Positions 1 through 8,445 of a stretch of DNA of 64,000 bases are shown piece by piece; the stretch's first letter is position 1, and each line of letters opens with the position of its first letter. The stretch lies in the IMG/VR virus record IMGVR_UViG_3300020170_000001, positions 60,653 through 124,652 of that record. The stretch is one strand, 5' to 3'. This DNA comes from a virus. The notes beneath the pieces were generated by a model. That model was not told where the DNA came from, did no database searches, and was given only the letters and a program-made list of their open reading frames with translations. Both the position numbers and the translations under genes were made by a program.

Positions 1-320
1 TTCAGCGACGTTTCCTCCCACAGCGGCAGGGAGTAGTAGTCGTTGACGCCCGATCCGGAACTGGTGATCGACGAGCCGGCGAGCAGCGCGATCGTGTCGA
101 ACGGGATATAGCCCGACTGAATGGTCACGGTCGCGTAGTTGAACCAGAACCAGGACGACAGAACGGCGTCGTCGCCGGTGTTGTCGTAGTTACCCGTGTC
201 CACCGCGATCGTGCCGGTGCGCACGCCGTAGATGTCTCCGGCGGCCTCTTCCGCGCCGGTGGTGCCGTTGAGGATCGCGGCGTGGGTAAGAGAAAAGCCT
301 TCAACAGTCGTGCTAGTCAC
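1..320 (-). CDS. major tail (tube) protein, N-terminal part; runs off the left edge
   Basis: About 106 residues are visible before the window ends. The GTG start at 320 follows an AAGGG ribosome site. The sequence is rich in Thr, Gly, Ser and aromatic residues and contains DIYGVRTGTIAVDTGNYDN, the beta-rich style of phage tail-tube proteins. Its place directly downstream of the tail terminator, glycosyltransferase and a small zinc protein supports a tail assignment. The remainder lies outside the window, so length and C-terminal features cannot be judged. Confidence 0.6.
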   Translation of the reverse strand, partial: MTSTTVEGFSLTHAAILNGTTGAEEAAGDIYGVRTGTIAVDTGNYDNTGDDAVLSSWFWFNYATVTIQSGYIPFDTIALLAGSSITSSGSGVNDYYSLPLWEETSL

Positions 321-374
321 GCTGACACACCCTTTTCACGGCGCGGACGGGTCAACGTGTCTAATCGGACGGAC

Positions 375-623
375 TTACGCGAAGGCGGTGCCACACTCCC
401 ACTCGTCTTCAACGATCGTCTGGACCAAATCGCCGACGAAGTTGAAACGGTGATACACGCGAACGCGCTGCTGGCGGCCCCTGCTCATGCGCTTCGCACA
501 ATCACTACAGGTGAACTCGATGCTGTTCGACGTCGGAATGTACTTTCCGAATTCTTCGCCGAGCTTGAGCTTGGTGAACAATTTTTGCGGTCCGACCGGG
601 CATCGAACTTCGACGGTGTTCAC
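375..623 (-). CDS. small zinc-finger protein (Com-like)
   Basis: An 82-residue protein with an N-terminal VRCPVGPQKLF segment and a central CSDCAKRMS pair, an arrangement seen in small single-zinc proteins such as Com of phage Mu and its actinophage relatives. The paired cysteine clusters suggest one metal site. The start codon overlaps the end of the glycosyltransferase gene by an ATGA junction, so the two are probably translationally coupled. In Mu, Com activates translation of a DNA-modification gene. Whether this protein acts on RNA is inference. Confidence 0.6.
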   Translation of the reverse strand: MNTVEVRCPVGPQKLFTKLKLGEEFGKYIPTSNSIEFTCSDCAKRMSRGRQQRVRVYHRFNFVGDLVQTIVEDEWECGTAFA

Positions 624-1744
624 AACAGCATCAACTGCCGGGATTCCTGGACGCGGGCCTGAGCCACGCGGAACTTGTGCAGCACCCGTTCCCCGCTCTC
701 GTTGAGCTCACCGACTCGTTCCATGAACCGCTCGATGGCCTTGGGCCAGGAACACATCTCGGGGATGAGCCGTGCCGCCGTGTCGGCTTTGCGGGCCGCC
801 TCGTCGCGGCGCTGGTAGGCGTGCAGCATCAGTTGTTTGAGATGGTCCTTGCTGGCCTTGGCCCAGAAGCAGTTCGACAATGCCGGGCTCATCGGCACGA
901 GCGTGTAATCCAGGGGGTAGCCGAGCGCGGGGCTGAGCCATTGGGCGTGCCCGCCCCAGTTGGTCGCGATGACCGTGCCGCCGGTGGACAGCATCTCTAG
1001 GGCGGGCAGGTTCTTGCCTTCTCCTTTGCTCGGTGCGATCAGCACGTGATGGCCGTAGTAGAACTCCCGTAGAACGTCCTCGGACCACACCTCGTAGAAG
1101 ATCCGTAGGCCGGGGGTGACGCCTTGCAGCTTGCTGTGCAGGCCGGGCGTGACGGTCTTGAGGTTCAGTTCGACGTCGAGCTCAGGGTGTTCCTCACGCA
1201 GCTCGCGGAAGGCGTCGATCGCGAGGAGCGGATCCTTGCGGGGGCCGAGCGCGCCAACCATGCAGAATTTGAAGGTCTTGGCGTTCCAGTCCCGCGATCG
1301 GGCAGGCCACTTCCGCGGCCAGTATCCGCCTTGGACGGTGGCGGCGTTGGTACGCACGTAGGGTGCGATCGCTCCGGTGGTCACCGCGTCGTAGCCGACG
1401 ACCAGATCGAAGTCTGTGAGGCGCTTCCGCAGGCTGGATCGGCCGGGGCAGTTGTCGAGGCTCGACATTTCCCACATGCTCCAGGCGGCGGTGACGGTGC
1501 TGCTGCGGCGGGCTCCGTCGGAGATCCCGAGGTGCGGCGGGTCCCAGTGGTGGATGAGCAGGTCGAACGGCGGTTCGAGGCGTTTGGTGAACAGCTCGGC
1601 GATCTCGGCGGGCAGCGGCGTTTCGACGGCCTCGGGGTCGAGGTAGACATCGGCCCCGGCCTGCCGGAACGCGAGCGCGATGCCGATACCGTCCTGTCCG
1701 TAACCCGAATGCGGGCTCAGCGGCGTCTTAATCAGGACCTTCAA
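620..1744 (-). CDS. glycosyltransferase, GT-B fold (family 4-like)
   Basis: A 374-residue protein with the two-domain layout of GT-B enzymes. The C-terminal half carries VGALGPRKD (about 163-171) and SKGEGKNLPALEM (239-251), the pattern that binds a nucleotide sugar in GT4-type transferases. It probably transfers a sugar to a virion protein, to phage DNA or to a host surface polymer; the acceptor cannot be read from sequence. It sits inside the neck/tail genes, which favours virion glycosylation, and an FkbM-type methyltransferase is encoded upstream in the same direction. Confidence 0.75.
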   Translation of the reverse strand: MKVLIKTPLSPHSGYGQDGIGIALAFRQAGADVYLDPEAVETPLPAEIAELFTKRLEPPFDLLIHHWDPPHLGISDGARRSSTVTAAWSMWEMSSLDNCPGRSSLRKRLTDFDLVVGYDAVTTGAIAPYVRTNAATVQGGYWPRKWPARSRDWNAKTFKFCMVGALGPRKDPLLAIDAFRELREEHPELDVELNLKTVTPGLHSKLQGVTPGLRIFYEVWSEDVLREFYYGHHVLIAPSKGEGKNLPALEMLSTGGTVIATNWGGHAQWLSPALGYPLDYTLVPMSPALSNCFWAKASKDHLKQLMLHAYQRRDEAARKADTAARLIPEMCSWPKAIERFMERVGELNESGERVLHKFRVAQARVQESRQLMLL

Positions 1745-1749
1745 CGAGA

Positions 1750-2247
1750 TCAGCCCTCAGTGATGGCGTAGATGACCTGGCAGCGGACGAGCCCGTCGCC
1801 ATCCGGGACGACGTAGATGATCGGCTCAGTCAGCCGGACGCTGGTGATCACCCTGAGCTGACCGAACATGACCTCGGGCCCGGTCGTGCGGTGCAGGAAG
1901 GTGTCGAAGACCTTGTAGACGGCGAAGGCGCGACGCAGAACTTCGCCGGGGGCGGTGACATTGTTGTTGCCGTCACGGATCGGGTCCGCCCAGATGTTGA
2001 GGGTGAGTCGGGGGAACCGCAGCGTGTTGTGCAGGTTCGGGCCGGCCCAGCCGCCGTCGTTGGTGAGCACGGCGCAGGTAGCGCTCGAACCTTCCATCTT
2101 GGCCCAGGTGCGGTATTGGAAGACGCCGGGAGTGTTCGTGCCGCCGATGACGAAGGAGGAGACGGCCGCTAGTACCTCGGGCTGGGCGAGGAGGTAGGTG
2201 GCCGCGCCGGAGACGATGTCGTCGGCGGTGACAGGGGGCAGGGTCAC
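1750..2247 (-). CDS. tail terminator / tail completion protein
   Basis: 165 residues, the usual size for a tail terminator. It follows the HK97 gp10-like gene and precedes the tail tube, the standard siphovirus order of adaptor, stopper, gp10-like, terminator, tube. Its N-terminus overlaps the previous gene by four bases. No catalytic motif is expected or seen. The assignment rests on size and gene order. Confidence 0.55.
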   Translation of the reverse strand: MTLPPVTADDIVSGAATYLLAQPEVLAAVSSFVIGGTNTPGVFQYRTWAKMEGSSATCAVLTNDGGWAGPNLHNTLRFPRLTLNIWADPIRDGNNNVTAPGEVLRRAFAVYKVFDTFLHRTTGPEVMFGQLRVITSVRLTEPIIYVVPDGDGLVRCQVIYAITEG

Positions 2248-2669
2248 AGCGCACCGGCTTCGGGGTGCGGGGTGCGCCGGCCGCGGCTGATGAAGGAGGT
2301 GGCCGGGCCGAGCAGGTCTTCGTCGATGTGGTCGAGGTGGCGAAGGTAGTCGTGCGAGGGCGGACCGCCGTGTTTCGGGCTGGTGCCGAACAGCTCGGAC
2401 GCCGCATAGCGGACCGGGTTGTTCACTCCCGCGGAGTCGCCGCCGACCTTGATCTCACCCTCCCAGCGACCAGGCGTGGAATCGAGCACTTCGACTCGGC
2501 TTGACGAGAGCAGGGATCCGGTCTCGATGTGAATGTCGGAGACGACTCGCTGGAATCCTTGCAGCAGGATGCGGGCGAAGTTGGTGAAGTCGTACCCGGT
2601 GAACCCTTCTTCGAGTCGACGCAATTCCATATCGGCGCATCGGATGTCCCACTCGTATTTCTCCGTCAT
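2244..2669 (-). CDS. HK97 gp10-like neck protein
   Basis: 141 residues from the ATG at 2669. A longer reading frame continues upstream into the neighbouring gene, but this ATG overlaps that gene's end and is the natural start. The N-terminal half is helical (LRRLEEGFTGYDFTNFARIL) and the C-terminal part holds GSLLSSSRVEV, GRWEGEIKVGGDS and NPVRYAASELFGTS, the strand and loop pattern of HK97 gp10-like family proteins that join head and tail. Confidence 0.6.
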   Translation of the reverse strand: MTEKYEWDIRCADMELRRLEEGFTGYDFTNFARILLQGFQRVVSDIHIETGSLLSSSRVEVLDSTPGRWEGEIKVGGDSAGVNNPVRYAASELFGTSPKHGGPPSHDYLRHLDHIDEDLLGPATSFISRGRRTPHPEAGAL

Positions 2670-3088
2670 GGTAGATCCACGGGGTCGAGCAGATTCGGCT
2701 GGAAGTTCTGCGCTACTTCGATGATCTGTACTTCCATGTGGTGAGCGAGAGAGAACCCGGCGGCGGGGTCCGGCATGGCCCGGATCTCGAAGGTGCCTTG
2801 GATCGGGCCGGAGATACACCGGAACCGGTCTCCGGAGACGATCTCGTCAGTGGGGTCGAAGAACATCACGCCAACCCGGTCGGGAGCCCGGCCGGCAACC
2901 ACGGGCATCGGCTGGTCTTTGCCGGGTCGCTGATATTGCAAGTCAATGCGGCACAGCATCTCGCCCGGCACGCCAAGATACGGGTCGACAATGGTGTTGA
3001 GCTTCTGCCAGGTCTGCTGCGGAATGCCGTTGGTCATGTCGAGCTGGAGCCGCAGGACGTCAACGCGGGTGTGGTAGAGCCATCGCAC
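2666..3088 (-). CDS. head closure (stopper) protein
   Basis: 140 residues from a GTG at 3088, chosen because AAAGGAG lies just upstream. It has PGEMLCRIDLQYQRPGKD and FDPTDEIVSGDRFRCISGP, a small beta-barrel layout typical of head-tail stopper proteins in which a GD.... turn precedes the last strands. It lies between the connector and the gp10-like gene, where a stopper is expected. Function is inferred from order and size. Confidence 0.55.
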   Translation of the reverse strand: MRWLYHTRVDVLRLQLDMTNGIPQQTWQKLNTIVDPYLGVPGEMLCRIDLQYQRPGKDQPMPVVAGRAPDRVGVMFFDPTDEIVSGDRFRCISGPIQGTFEIRAMPDPAAGFSLAHHMEVQIIEVAQNFQPNLLDPVDLP

Positions 3089-3102
3089 GGCCGGTGCTCC
3101 TT

Positions 3103-3624
3103 TCAGGAGATTCGCACGTACGGAATTCCGCCGTTGACGTCGTCGACCTCGGCTGCGTTGCGAACGACCCAGTGACCGTCCGGCGCGCGGCGTAGCCCGT
3201 CGGGAAGGACTTGGACGGAGCCGCTGCCCACGATGGATGCGGCCGGCATGGCGAGTTGCTCGACGGCGATGTCCCACCAGAACAGCCCGGTGCCGAGGTC
3301 GCCGGCCAGCTTGAGCCCGGCGATGGAGGTCCTGGCGGCGTTGAGCCCGCGGGAGTAGCTGTAGGAGCCGACCGTCTCGGCTTGGAACGGCCCGGCCTTG
3401 ACGACGGCGAAGGGCTGTTCCAAATACAGCTTGTCGGCCATCTCCAGGATGGCGTTGTTGGCGAGCAACACCTTGTCCGGATCGTCGGGCATGGCGGTGA
3501 GTTGGGTGACGATGGAAAACATCAACGTGGCCTGCGCCAGCGCCTCATCGGAGAAGGGCGTGAAGCTTTGCGCGGGCCGCCCGGTGAATACCGCGAGGTC
3601 CGCTGTTGTCGGCACAGGCAGCAC
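3103..3624 (-). CDS. head-tail adaptor (connector) protein
   Basis: 173 residues from the GTG at 3624, which follows AAGGAAGAAGG. The N-terminus (PTTADLAVFTGRP, then PFSDEALAQATLMFSIVTQ) has the look of gp6/gp15-type adaptors, where an initial segment and helices dock under the portal. The C-terminal part ends in VRNAAEVDDVNGGIPYVRIS. It is the first of the connector block that runs to the tail tube. No enzymatic role is suggested. Confidence 0.55.
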   Translation of the reverse strand: MLPVPTTADLAVFTGRPAQSFTPFSDEALAQATLMFSIVTQLTAMPDDPDKVLLANNAILEMADKLYLEQPFAVVKAGPFQAETVGSYSYSRGLNAARTSIAGLKLAGDLGTGLFWWDIAVEQLAMPAASIVGSGSVQVLPDGLRRAPDGHWVVRNAAEVDDVNGGIPYVRIS

Positions 3625-3641
3625 GATGATCGCCTTCTTCC

Positions 3642-4322
3642 TTAGGCTTGGCTCAGCGACGGCAGGCGCGGTGCCGAGCGCTGCTTTCGGCGTTTCTCCG
3701 CGGCTGCCAACTCCTGCTCCGACGGCGGCGCGATGCGGCCCTCGCCGCGCTCGACGCGCAGGATCTCGAAGTTCCCGTCCGAGTAGGACTTCCCGGGCCA
3801 CGGCCCGCTGCGAAACATGACCGTGCCGAATCGCTCCACCTGGGCGAAGTCGTTGTCGCGCAGGTCCAGCCAGGTTTTGCCGCGCCGGTCGAAGGTGTCG
3901 CGGTAGGCTTGCGAGCCGACTTCGAATTCGAGTTCGTCGCCGCGATACCAGATCCGTCCGAGCGCGGTCAGGCCATCTCCCAGGAAATGAATCAGAATGT
4001 TCCTCTGATCTCCGGGCTCCTGCACTTCCTCGACGACGGGCTCGACGTCTTTGCTGCCGGAGAGCCGGGCGATCTGATCGCGCAGGGCCTTGATCTCTTG
4101 CTGCTCCGGAGTCATCTCGTCGTCGACCAGGGCCTTCTCATCCGGCGGGGCCGGGGTCAGGTCGACGGGAAGATCAGCCTCCGGAATTTCGTCCGCGGCG
4201 GACGTGTCGATCCGATCGAACTGGTCCAGGGCGCTACCGGCCACGGGCGTCTCGGCCGCCGACTTCGCGGGGCCGACGGCACGGGGCTGACGCTTGCCAC
4301 TGGCGGGTACTCCTCGGGGCAT
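3642..4322 (-). CDS. virion-associated protein of unknown function
   Basis: 226 residues. The first 90 or so are low-complexity, rich in Pro, Ala and Asp, followed by a short coiled-coil (EQQEIKALRDQIARLSGS). A compact domain from about 115 to 190 includes GDGLTALGRIWYRGDELEFE and KTWLDLRDNDFAQVERFGTV. The C-terminus is basic. It lies between fibre-like genes and the connector genes, so it is probably structural. I do not recognise the family. AAAGGTGG supports the start. Confidence 0.5.
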   Translation of the reverse strand: MPRGVPASGKRQPRAVGPAKSAAETPVAGSALDQFDRIDTSAADEIPEADLPVDLTPAPPDEKALVDDEMTPEQQEIKALRDQIARLSGSKDVEPVVEEVQEPGDQRNILIHFLGDGLTALGRIWYRGDELEFEVGSQAYRDTFDRRGKTWLDLRDNDFAQVERFGTVMFRSGPWPGKSYSDGNFEILRVERGEGRIAPPSEQELAAAEKRRKQRSAPRLPSLSQA

Positions 4323-4384
4323 GGTTGGCCACCACCTTTCCCCGGTCCTTATCGGGTGTCAGGCGAGGAAGTACCAGTGCAGGC

Positions 4385-5041
4385 CTAAGCGACCTTGAAG
4401 CGGATTGTTGGCGGCGTAGAGTTCGTCCCGCCGTTGACCGTGGGATACGACAACGGTGTGTTGCTACCGCTGCCGCTCTGGGTCCAATAGGTTTGCGGAG
4501 CTCCACCCTGTGGGCCGTTGGCATTCATTGCCCACGGAACGCGATAGCAGTAGGGTCCAGCCGACGCGGGCGCTACGCCAGTTGAACTTCCCGCAAACGC
4601 GAGGAAATTCCAGCCGGCGGGCACGGTCGTTGTGGTGATCGTGATCGACGTCTGGGTGGCGGATGTACCGGATGCCGACACCAGCAGTTGCGCGGGGCGA
4701 AGTGTGATGGGGTCCATGGTGTTGATGCCGACCTTCATCGCCAGCCCAGTGCCGGCTACGACATAACACCCGATGGCCGTCACCGACACCGCCGACGTGA
4801 AGTAACACGGAACATAGATGCAGTTGATGAAGGCAGAACTAGTGGACGTGTCGAAGTCAACAACGACGCGATTGTCGTACCAGTTGCCTGACACGTACGT
4901 CTGCGGATAAGGCGTTGCCGGGTTGGACCAACCGAAGGCGTAGTCGGCGGCGGAGGTCTTCGTCAAAGCGTGACTGGTGTTGCCGCCGGCGAATGCGTGG
5001 ACGGCTATAAGAGCGGGACTGACGTCACCGATGGTTGGCAC
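4385..5041 (-). CDS. fibre-like structural protein, WYDNR family
   Basis: 218 residues rich in Ser, Thr, Gly and Ala. It is a paralogue of the next two genes upstream: all carry TYVSGNWYDNRV-type residues near position 50, a Y-VP patch, a VTAIGCYVVAG-type strand and a final PTIRFKVA-type strand. The N-terminus has SHALTKTSAADYAFGWSNP, matching the linker that joins such proteins to an anchor. It is a likely receptor-binding or head-surface fibre subunit. The role is inferred. Confidence 0.55.
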   Translation of the reverse strand: MPTIGDVSPALIAVHAFAGGNTSHALTKTSAADYAFGWSNPATPYPQTYVSGNWYDNRVVVDFDTSTSSAFINCIYVPCYFTSAVSVTAIGCYVVAGTGLAMKVGINTMDPITLRPAQLLVSASGTSATQTSITITTTTVPAGWNFLAFAGSSTGVAPASAGPYCYRVPWAMNANGPQGGAPQTYWTQSGSGSNTPLSYPTVNGGTNSTPPTIRFKVA

Positions 5042-5056
5042 GGCAGGTCTCCTCGC

Positions 5057-5710
5057 TCACGCGACTCTAAAGCTAACGAGTGGACAGTCGGGAAGCGCGA
5101 TCGCGGACGTCAGGCTCACGGTTGGATTCGCTTTCGGCTGGGCAGACGTGTTGTCCTGGAGAACCCACGTCTGCGGATTCGTCGAGATTGACGTCCCTGC
5201 TCCAAGGAATGAGCGGGCTCCTCTGGACTGAAACGTGCCAACCTGCCCGGATCCAGAGGTCCCCCACGCCAGGTAGCACCAGCCCGCGGGGAGTGCCGTA
5301 GACGTGATTGAAGCAGTCGCCGCCGCACCGCTTGTGGCGGTGATCGGCGTTGCAGCAACCAGTTGTGCGCCGGGAAGGCCGGTGGAGAGCACCGAGTTGA
5401 TACCGACGTAACACGTCGACCCGCCCAGTGACACCGAGTAGAAGCCGACCGAATTAATCGTAATTGACGACGACAGTAACACCGGCATATAAAAGCAATT
5501 GTTGGCAGTGAATCCATTCTGTTGCGTCGGCGAGGGGGCCCCCGACACGCGATTGTCATACCAACTCCCGGAGACAAAGGTGGTCTCTGGGCCGAACGGC
5601 GGATTTGACCAGTCGACATCGAAATCAGCGTCCGTGTTCTTGACCAAGACCGCCCCAGAAGCTCCGCCTGCCGGGTAGTCTTCCGCCGCCGGTACGCCAA
5701 TCGAGACCAC
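5057..5710 (-). CDS. fibre-like structural protein, WYDNR family
   Basis: 217 residues, paralogue of the neighbours on both sides. It shows TTFVSGSWYDNRVSG near residue 50, FYMPVLLSSSITINSVGFYS in the middle and LVSFRVA at the end. The N-terminal GGASGAVLVKNTDADFDVDW resembles the GTTGQVLAKSS-DYDTGW linker of the gene at 6416-7510. It is one of a tandem set produced by duplication. Confidence 0.55.
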   Translation of the reverse strand: MVSIGVPAAEDYPAGGASGAVLVKNTDADFDVDWSNPPFGPETTFVSGSWYDNRVSGAPSPTQQNGFTANNCFYMPVLLSSSITINSVGFYSVSLGGSTCYVGINSVLSTGLPGAQLVAATPITATSGAAATASITSTALPAGWCYLAWGTSGSGQVGTFQSRGARSFLGAGTSISTNPQTWVLQDNTSAQPKANPTVSLTSAIALPDCPLVSFRVA

Positions 5711-5732
5711 GCCGAACCCCCTCCTCCAGCCG

Positions 5733-6413
5733 CTATGTGACCTGAAACCAGATTACCGGCGTTACACTGTCCTTCGTTGCAGTCACCGTCGGATTTGACA
5801 CAATTGCGGAACTTGTCGAGTCGACATAGTAGGCGACGGGACTGGTATTCGCGGCTGCCGGCCCCGTCGAATTGAGCGAAAGCGGGGTCGCAAACTGTAT
5901 TGTCTGGGCTCCAGCCGGGACAATGCCGCCGTTCGCTACGATCGACAACCAATTCCACCCCGCGGGCACTGCGACGGGGGAAAAGGTGCCGGTGTAGGCA
6001 GCTAGCCCTGCCAACGTAAACGAGGTCGTCGCCAGCACCGTCCCCGGCAGCCCCGAAGAAGCCGACTGGCTGAGTCCGACCGAACCGACCGGGCCGCTGA
6101 CGCTAGTTGCCTGGTAAAAGCCCAAAGCCGTCACCTTGATCGGCGCGTGCATATAGACCGGCACATAGGTGACATAATTGGTGGTCGGGGAAAAGCTAGT
6201 TGAACTCGCCGCCGCCGGAGCGACCCGATTGTCATACCACTGACTCGCGAGGTAGGCAGCGGGAGACAGGTGGATAGCGACAGGGTCTCCCGGCACCGTC
6301 GTCCAGGACGCATGGTAGTCGTTTGTCGAGGTCTTGGTCAGAATCCGATCTGCCGTTCCACCGGGCGGCAACCCGATGGTCGGCCTGAACGATGCGCGGC
6401 CTACCGTCACCAT
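5733..6413 (-). CDS. fibre-like structural protein, WYDNR family
   Basis: 226 residues from the ATG at 6413. An upstream in-frame start exists, but this ATG sits two bases after the preceding stop and has GGGTGGTGGG before it. Domains match the two downstream genes: GLPPGGTADRILTKTS linker, ASQWYDNRVAP, YVPVYMHAPIKVTALGFYQ, and a final VIWFQVT strand. The shared GG(T/A)..-.-L.KTS linker suggests a common attachment mode to the virion. Confidence 0.55.
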   Translation of the reverse strand: MVTVGRASFRPTIGLPPGGTADRILTKTSTNDYHASWTTVPGDPVAIHLSPAAYLASQWYDNRVAPAAASSTSFSPTTNYVTYVPVYMHAPIKVTALGFYQATSVSGPVGSVGLSQSASSGLPGTVLATTSFTLAGLAAYTGTFSPVAVPAGWNWLSIVANGGIVPAGAQTIQFATPLSLNSTGPAAANTSPVAYYVDSTSSAIVSNPTVTATKDSVTPVIWFQVT

Positions 6414-6415
6414 CG

Positions 6416-7510
6416 TTAGCCCACCACCCGGTACCACACGTTCGCCGAGGCCACCAGACCCGTGGTGAAGGTCATGGACAACGGCGTTGCCGTTGCGACA
6501 AGTGCTGCGCCGGTACCCGCCTCATAGAACATGTAACTGGTCTGCGTGGCGACTGCCGACGCTTGGGTCAACGACGACAGTCCCGACTGCGGGGCAATAG
6601 TCGCGGTATTCGCGACGGTGTAAATGGAACTGGAGTTTGTGGAGTTGCACGAGAGCGCCCACCACGACCATCCCTTGGGAATCGTGCCGGAGGCCGCGAG
6701 GGTGTAGACGGTGCTGTTTGCGGTGGGCGACACGGTGCCGAAGTCGTAGATGCGCGTTCCGGGCGCGTTCGTCGCCGAGTTGGTGTAGAGGCCTATGCGA
6801 ATCGTCGCGCCTCCGGTCGGCGTCGACGACCCGGTGATGATCGCTACCGTGTCGATGACCAACGCCCGGTGGGCGAACATCGGCACGTACGAGACGCTGC
6901 TGATCGCGATTGGTGCGGAACCCGCGGTGCCGGACGACACCGATGTGAGGGTGATGTTGGACCCGGTCGGGGTCCGCCGGTCGTGCCAGTTTCCGTTGGT
7001 GTACGCCGGTGTCCATAGTGTCTGGAGGCTGTCGGTCCCGGCGCTGACGATCGCGGTGTTCTGGATCTGCCAGTTGGTGCCGTCGAACACAAAGGTCGCC
7101 GCGGCCTCGGGCGAGGTGATCACGCAGGTGGCGTCGCCGTCGATCGTGGTTCCGCCGGACCCCACAACGGTGATCGCGTTGCCGCTGACGTCGGTCTTCT
7201 TGGCCCCGACGGTGACCCCGGCGCTCGGCGACGCTGGCAATGTGACAGTAAACGCGCCACCATTGGCGTTGCAGAGGACCAGCTGACCCGAAGCGGCGGT
7301 GTAGTTGGCGGTCTTCGATGCGGTTGGCGTGAGCCCGCCGCCGCCCGAGGACGCCGTGATCCACCCGGTGTCGTAGTCGGTCCCGGAGCTCTTGGCCAGC
7401 ACCTGCCCGGTCGTGCCGCCCGTAGGCATGGCGACAAGACGCGGGTCGGTCTCCAGCGCGAGCAGAGCTCCGCCGTACGACTGCCGTTGCTGTACTTTCC
7501 GGGTGGCCAT
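6416..7510 (-). CDS. fibre-like structural protein with extended N-terminal domain
   Basis: 364 residues. Residues about 30-50 are the GGTTGQVLAKSSGTDYDTGW linker. Residues about 60-155 form a domain seen again in the gene at 8446-9276 (ITVVGSGGTTIDGDA, FVFDGTNWQIQNT). The C-terminal half contains YTNGNWHDRRTP, a diverged copy of the WYDNR domain. It therefore combines the modules of two fibre groups, pointing to domain shuffling among these paralogues. Confidence 0.6.
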   Translation of the reverse strand: MATRKVQQRQSYGGALLALETDPRLVAMPTGGTTGQVLAKSSGTDYDTGWITASSGGGGLTPTASKTANYTAASGQLVLCNANGGAFTVTLPASPSAGVTVGAKKTDVSGNAITVVGSGGTTIDGDATCVITSPEAAATFVFDGTNWQIQNTAIVSAGTDSLQTLWTPAYTNGNWHDRRTPTGSNITLTSVSSGTAGSAPIAISSVSYVPMFAHRALVIDTVAIITGSSTPTGGATIRIGLYTNSATNAPGTRIYDFGTVSPTANSTVYTLAASGTIPKGWSWWALSCNSTNSSSIYTVANTATIAPQSGLSSLTQASAVATQTSYMFYEAGTGAALVATATPLSMTFTTGLVASANVWYRVVG

Positions 7511-7514
7511 CAGA

Positions 7515-8423
7515 TCACATCTTCGAAACGACGGCGTGGAACTCGTTAGTGGCCCACACCGCGTCGGGCTTGAGGGTCACCGTGTTCAGGTCAGTGTGTT
7601 CCACATACACGTCAACCTCGTCGAACGGGGAAGCGACCCGGTACACCATGACGTTCACGGCACGGGTGCCGAAGCTGTGGGTGATCGCAAAGCTAGTCGC
7701 CGCGCCGTTGCCGCAGTCCTGCTCGACCGGAGCCGTAGCGGCGGTGGTAACTCCGACGTAGATGAACGCGGCGGTAGTGGTGTTGAGAGTGAACGTATCG
7801 TTGGTCATCAGCGCGAACTTGTCGGCCTGAGTGCCCTGCAACACGATCCAGTACGAACCGACGATGGCGGTGGCGGTGGTGCTCCAGTTCTGCGCCCGAG
7901 CCATCGTCGCGCCGGTGGCGGTCCACACGTAGGGACCGTTTTGGGAGCCGGTGGTCTGTCCGGCGAGCAGGAACACGTCCCCGTTGGTGGGGGTGACTCC
8001 GTCGATCGTGGCCGGGGCGGAAGCGAGGTTGACGTTGGTGGCGGCGACCGCCCGCACTGTGCCCTTGAGGGTCTGCCCGGACGAGAGGAAGGCAATTTGA
8101 GTCTCAAGATCGATCTGGCGGACGGCGTCGTTGGACCCCTGAATCGCGGCTGCCAGGTTCGTAAGCCGCTGGCTGTTCATGCTGACCAGGGTGGTGGGGG
8201 CTTGCAGCTGGTCGATACGGCTAGTGTGAACCTGCGTGTCGAAGTCGCTGATGGTCGCTGCAAGCTGGGTGCCGGTGTGGTTGGCGCGGGAGATGGAGAA
8301 CGTCTGCACGCTCTCGATGTCGACCTTACGAGCTGCATCATTGCTCGCCGCTGTGGGTGCCCCCAGGTTGATTACCTTGAGGCCGTTCATGTCCTTATTG
8401 GAAGCGTCTTTACGGGCGGTCAT
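7515..8423 (-). CDS. fibre-like structural protein with shared C-terminal domain
   Basis: 302 residues. It begins with KDMNGLKVINLGAPTAASND, a tail-fibre N-terminal motif (N-L..P....DA..K-Y-D) also found in the 12066-13610 protein, then HTGTQLAATISDFDTQV as in the 28550-29695 protein. The last 65 residues (FAITHSFGTRAVNVMVYR, LNTVTLKPDAV) are the terminal domain common to at least six proteins in this window. Confidence 0.6.
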   Translation of the reverse strand: MTARKDASNKDMNGLKVINLGAPTAASNDAARKVDIESVQTFSISRANHTGTQLAATISDFDTQVHTSRIDQLQAPTTLVSMNSQRLTNLAAAIQGSNDAVRQIDLETQIAFLSSGQTLKGTVRAVAATNVNLASAPATIDGVTPTNGDVFLLAGQTTGSQNGPYVWTATGATMARAQNWSTTATAIVGSYWIVLQGTQADKFALMTNDTFTLNTTTAAFIYVGVTTAATAPVEQDCGNGAATSFAITHSFGTRAVNVMVYRVASPFDEVDVYVEHTDLNTVTLKPDAVWATNEFHAVVSKM

Positions 8424-8445
8424 GGTGCAGTTCCTCCGACAATTG

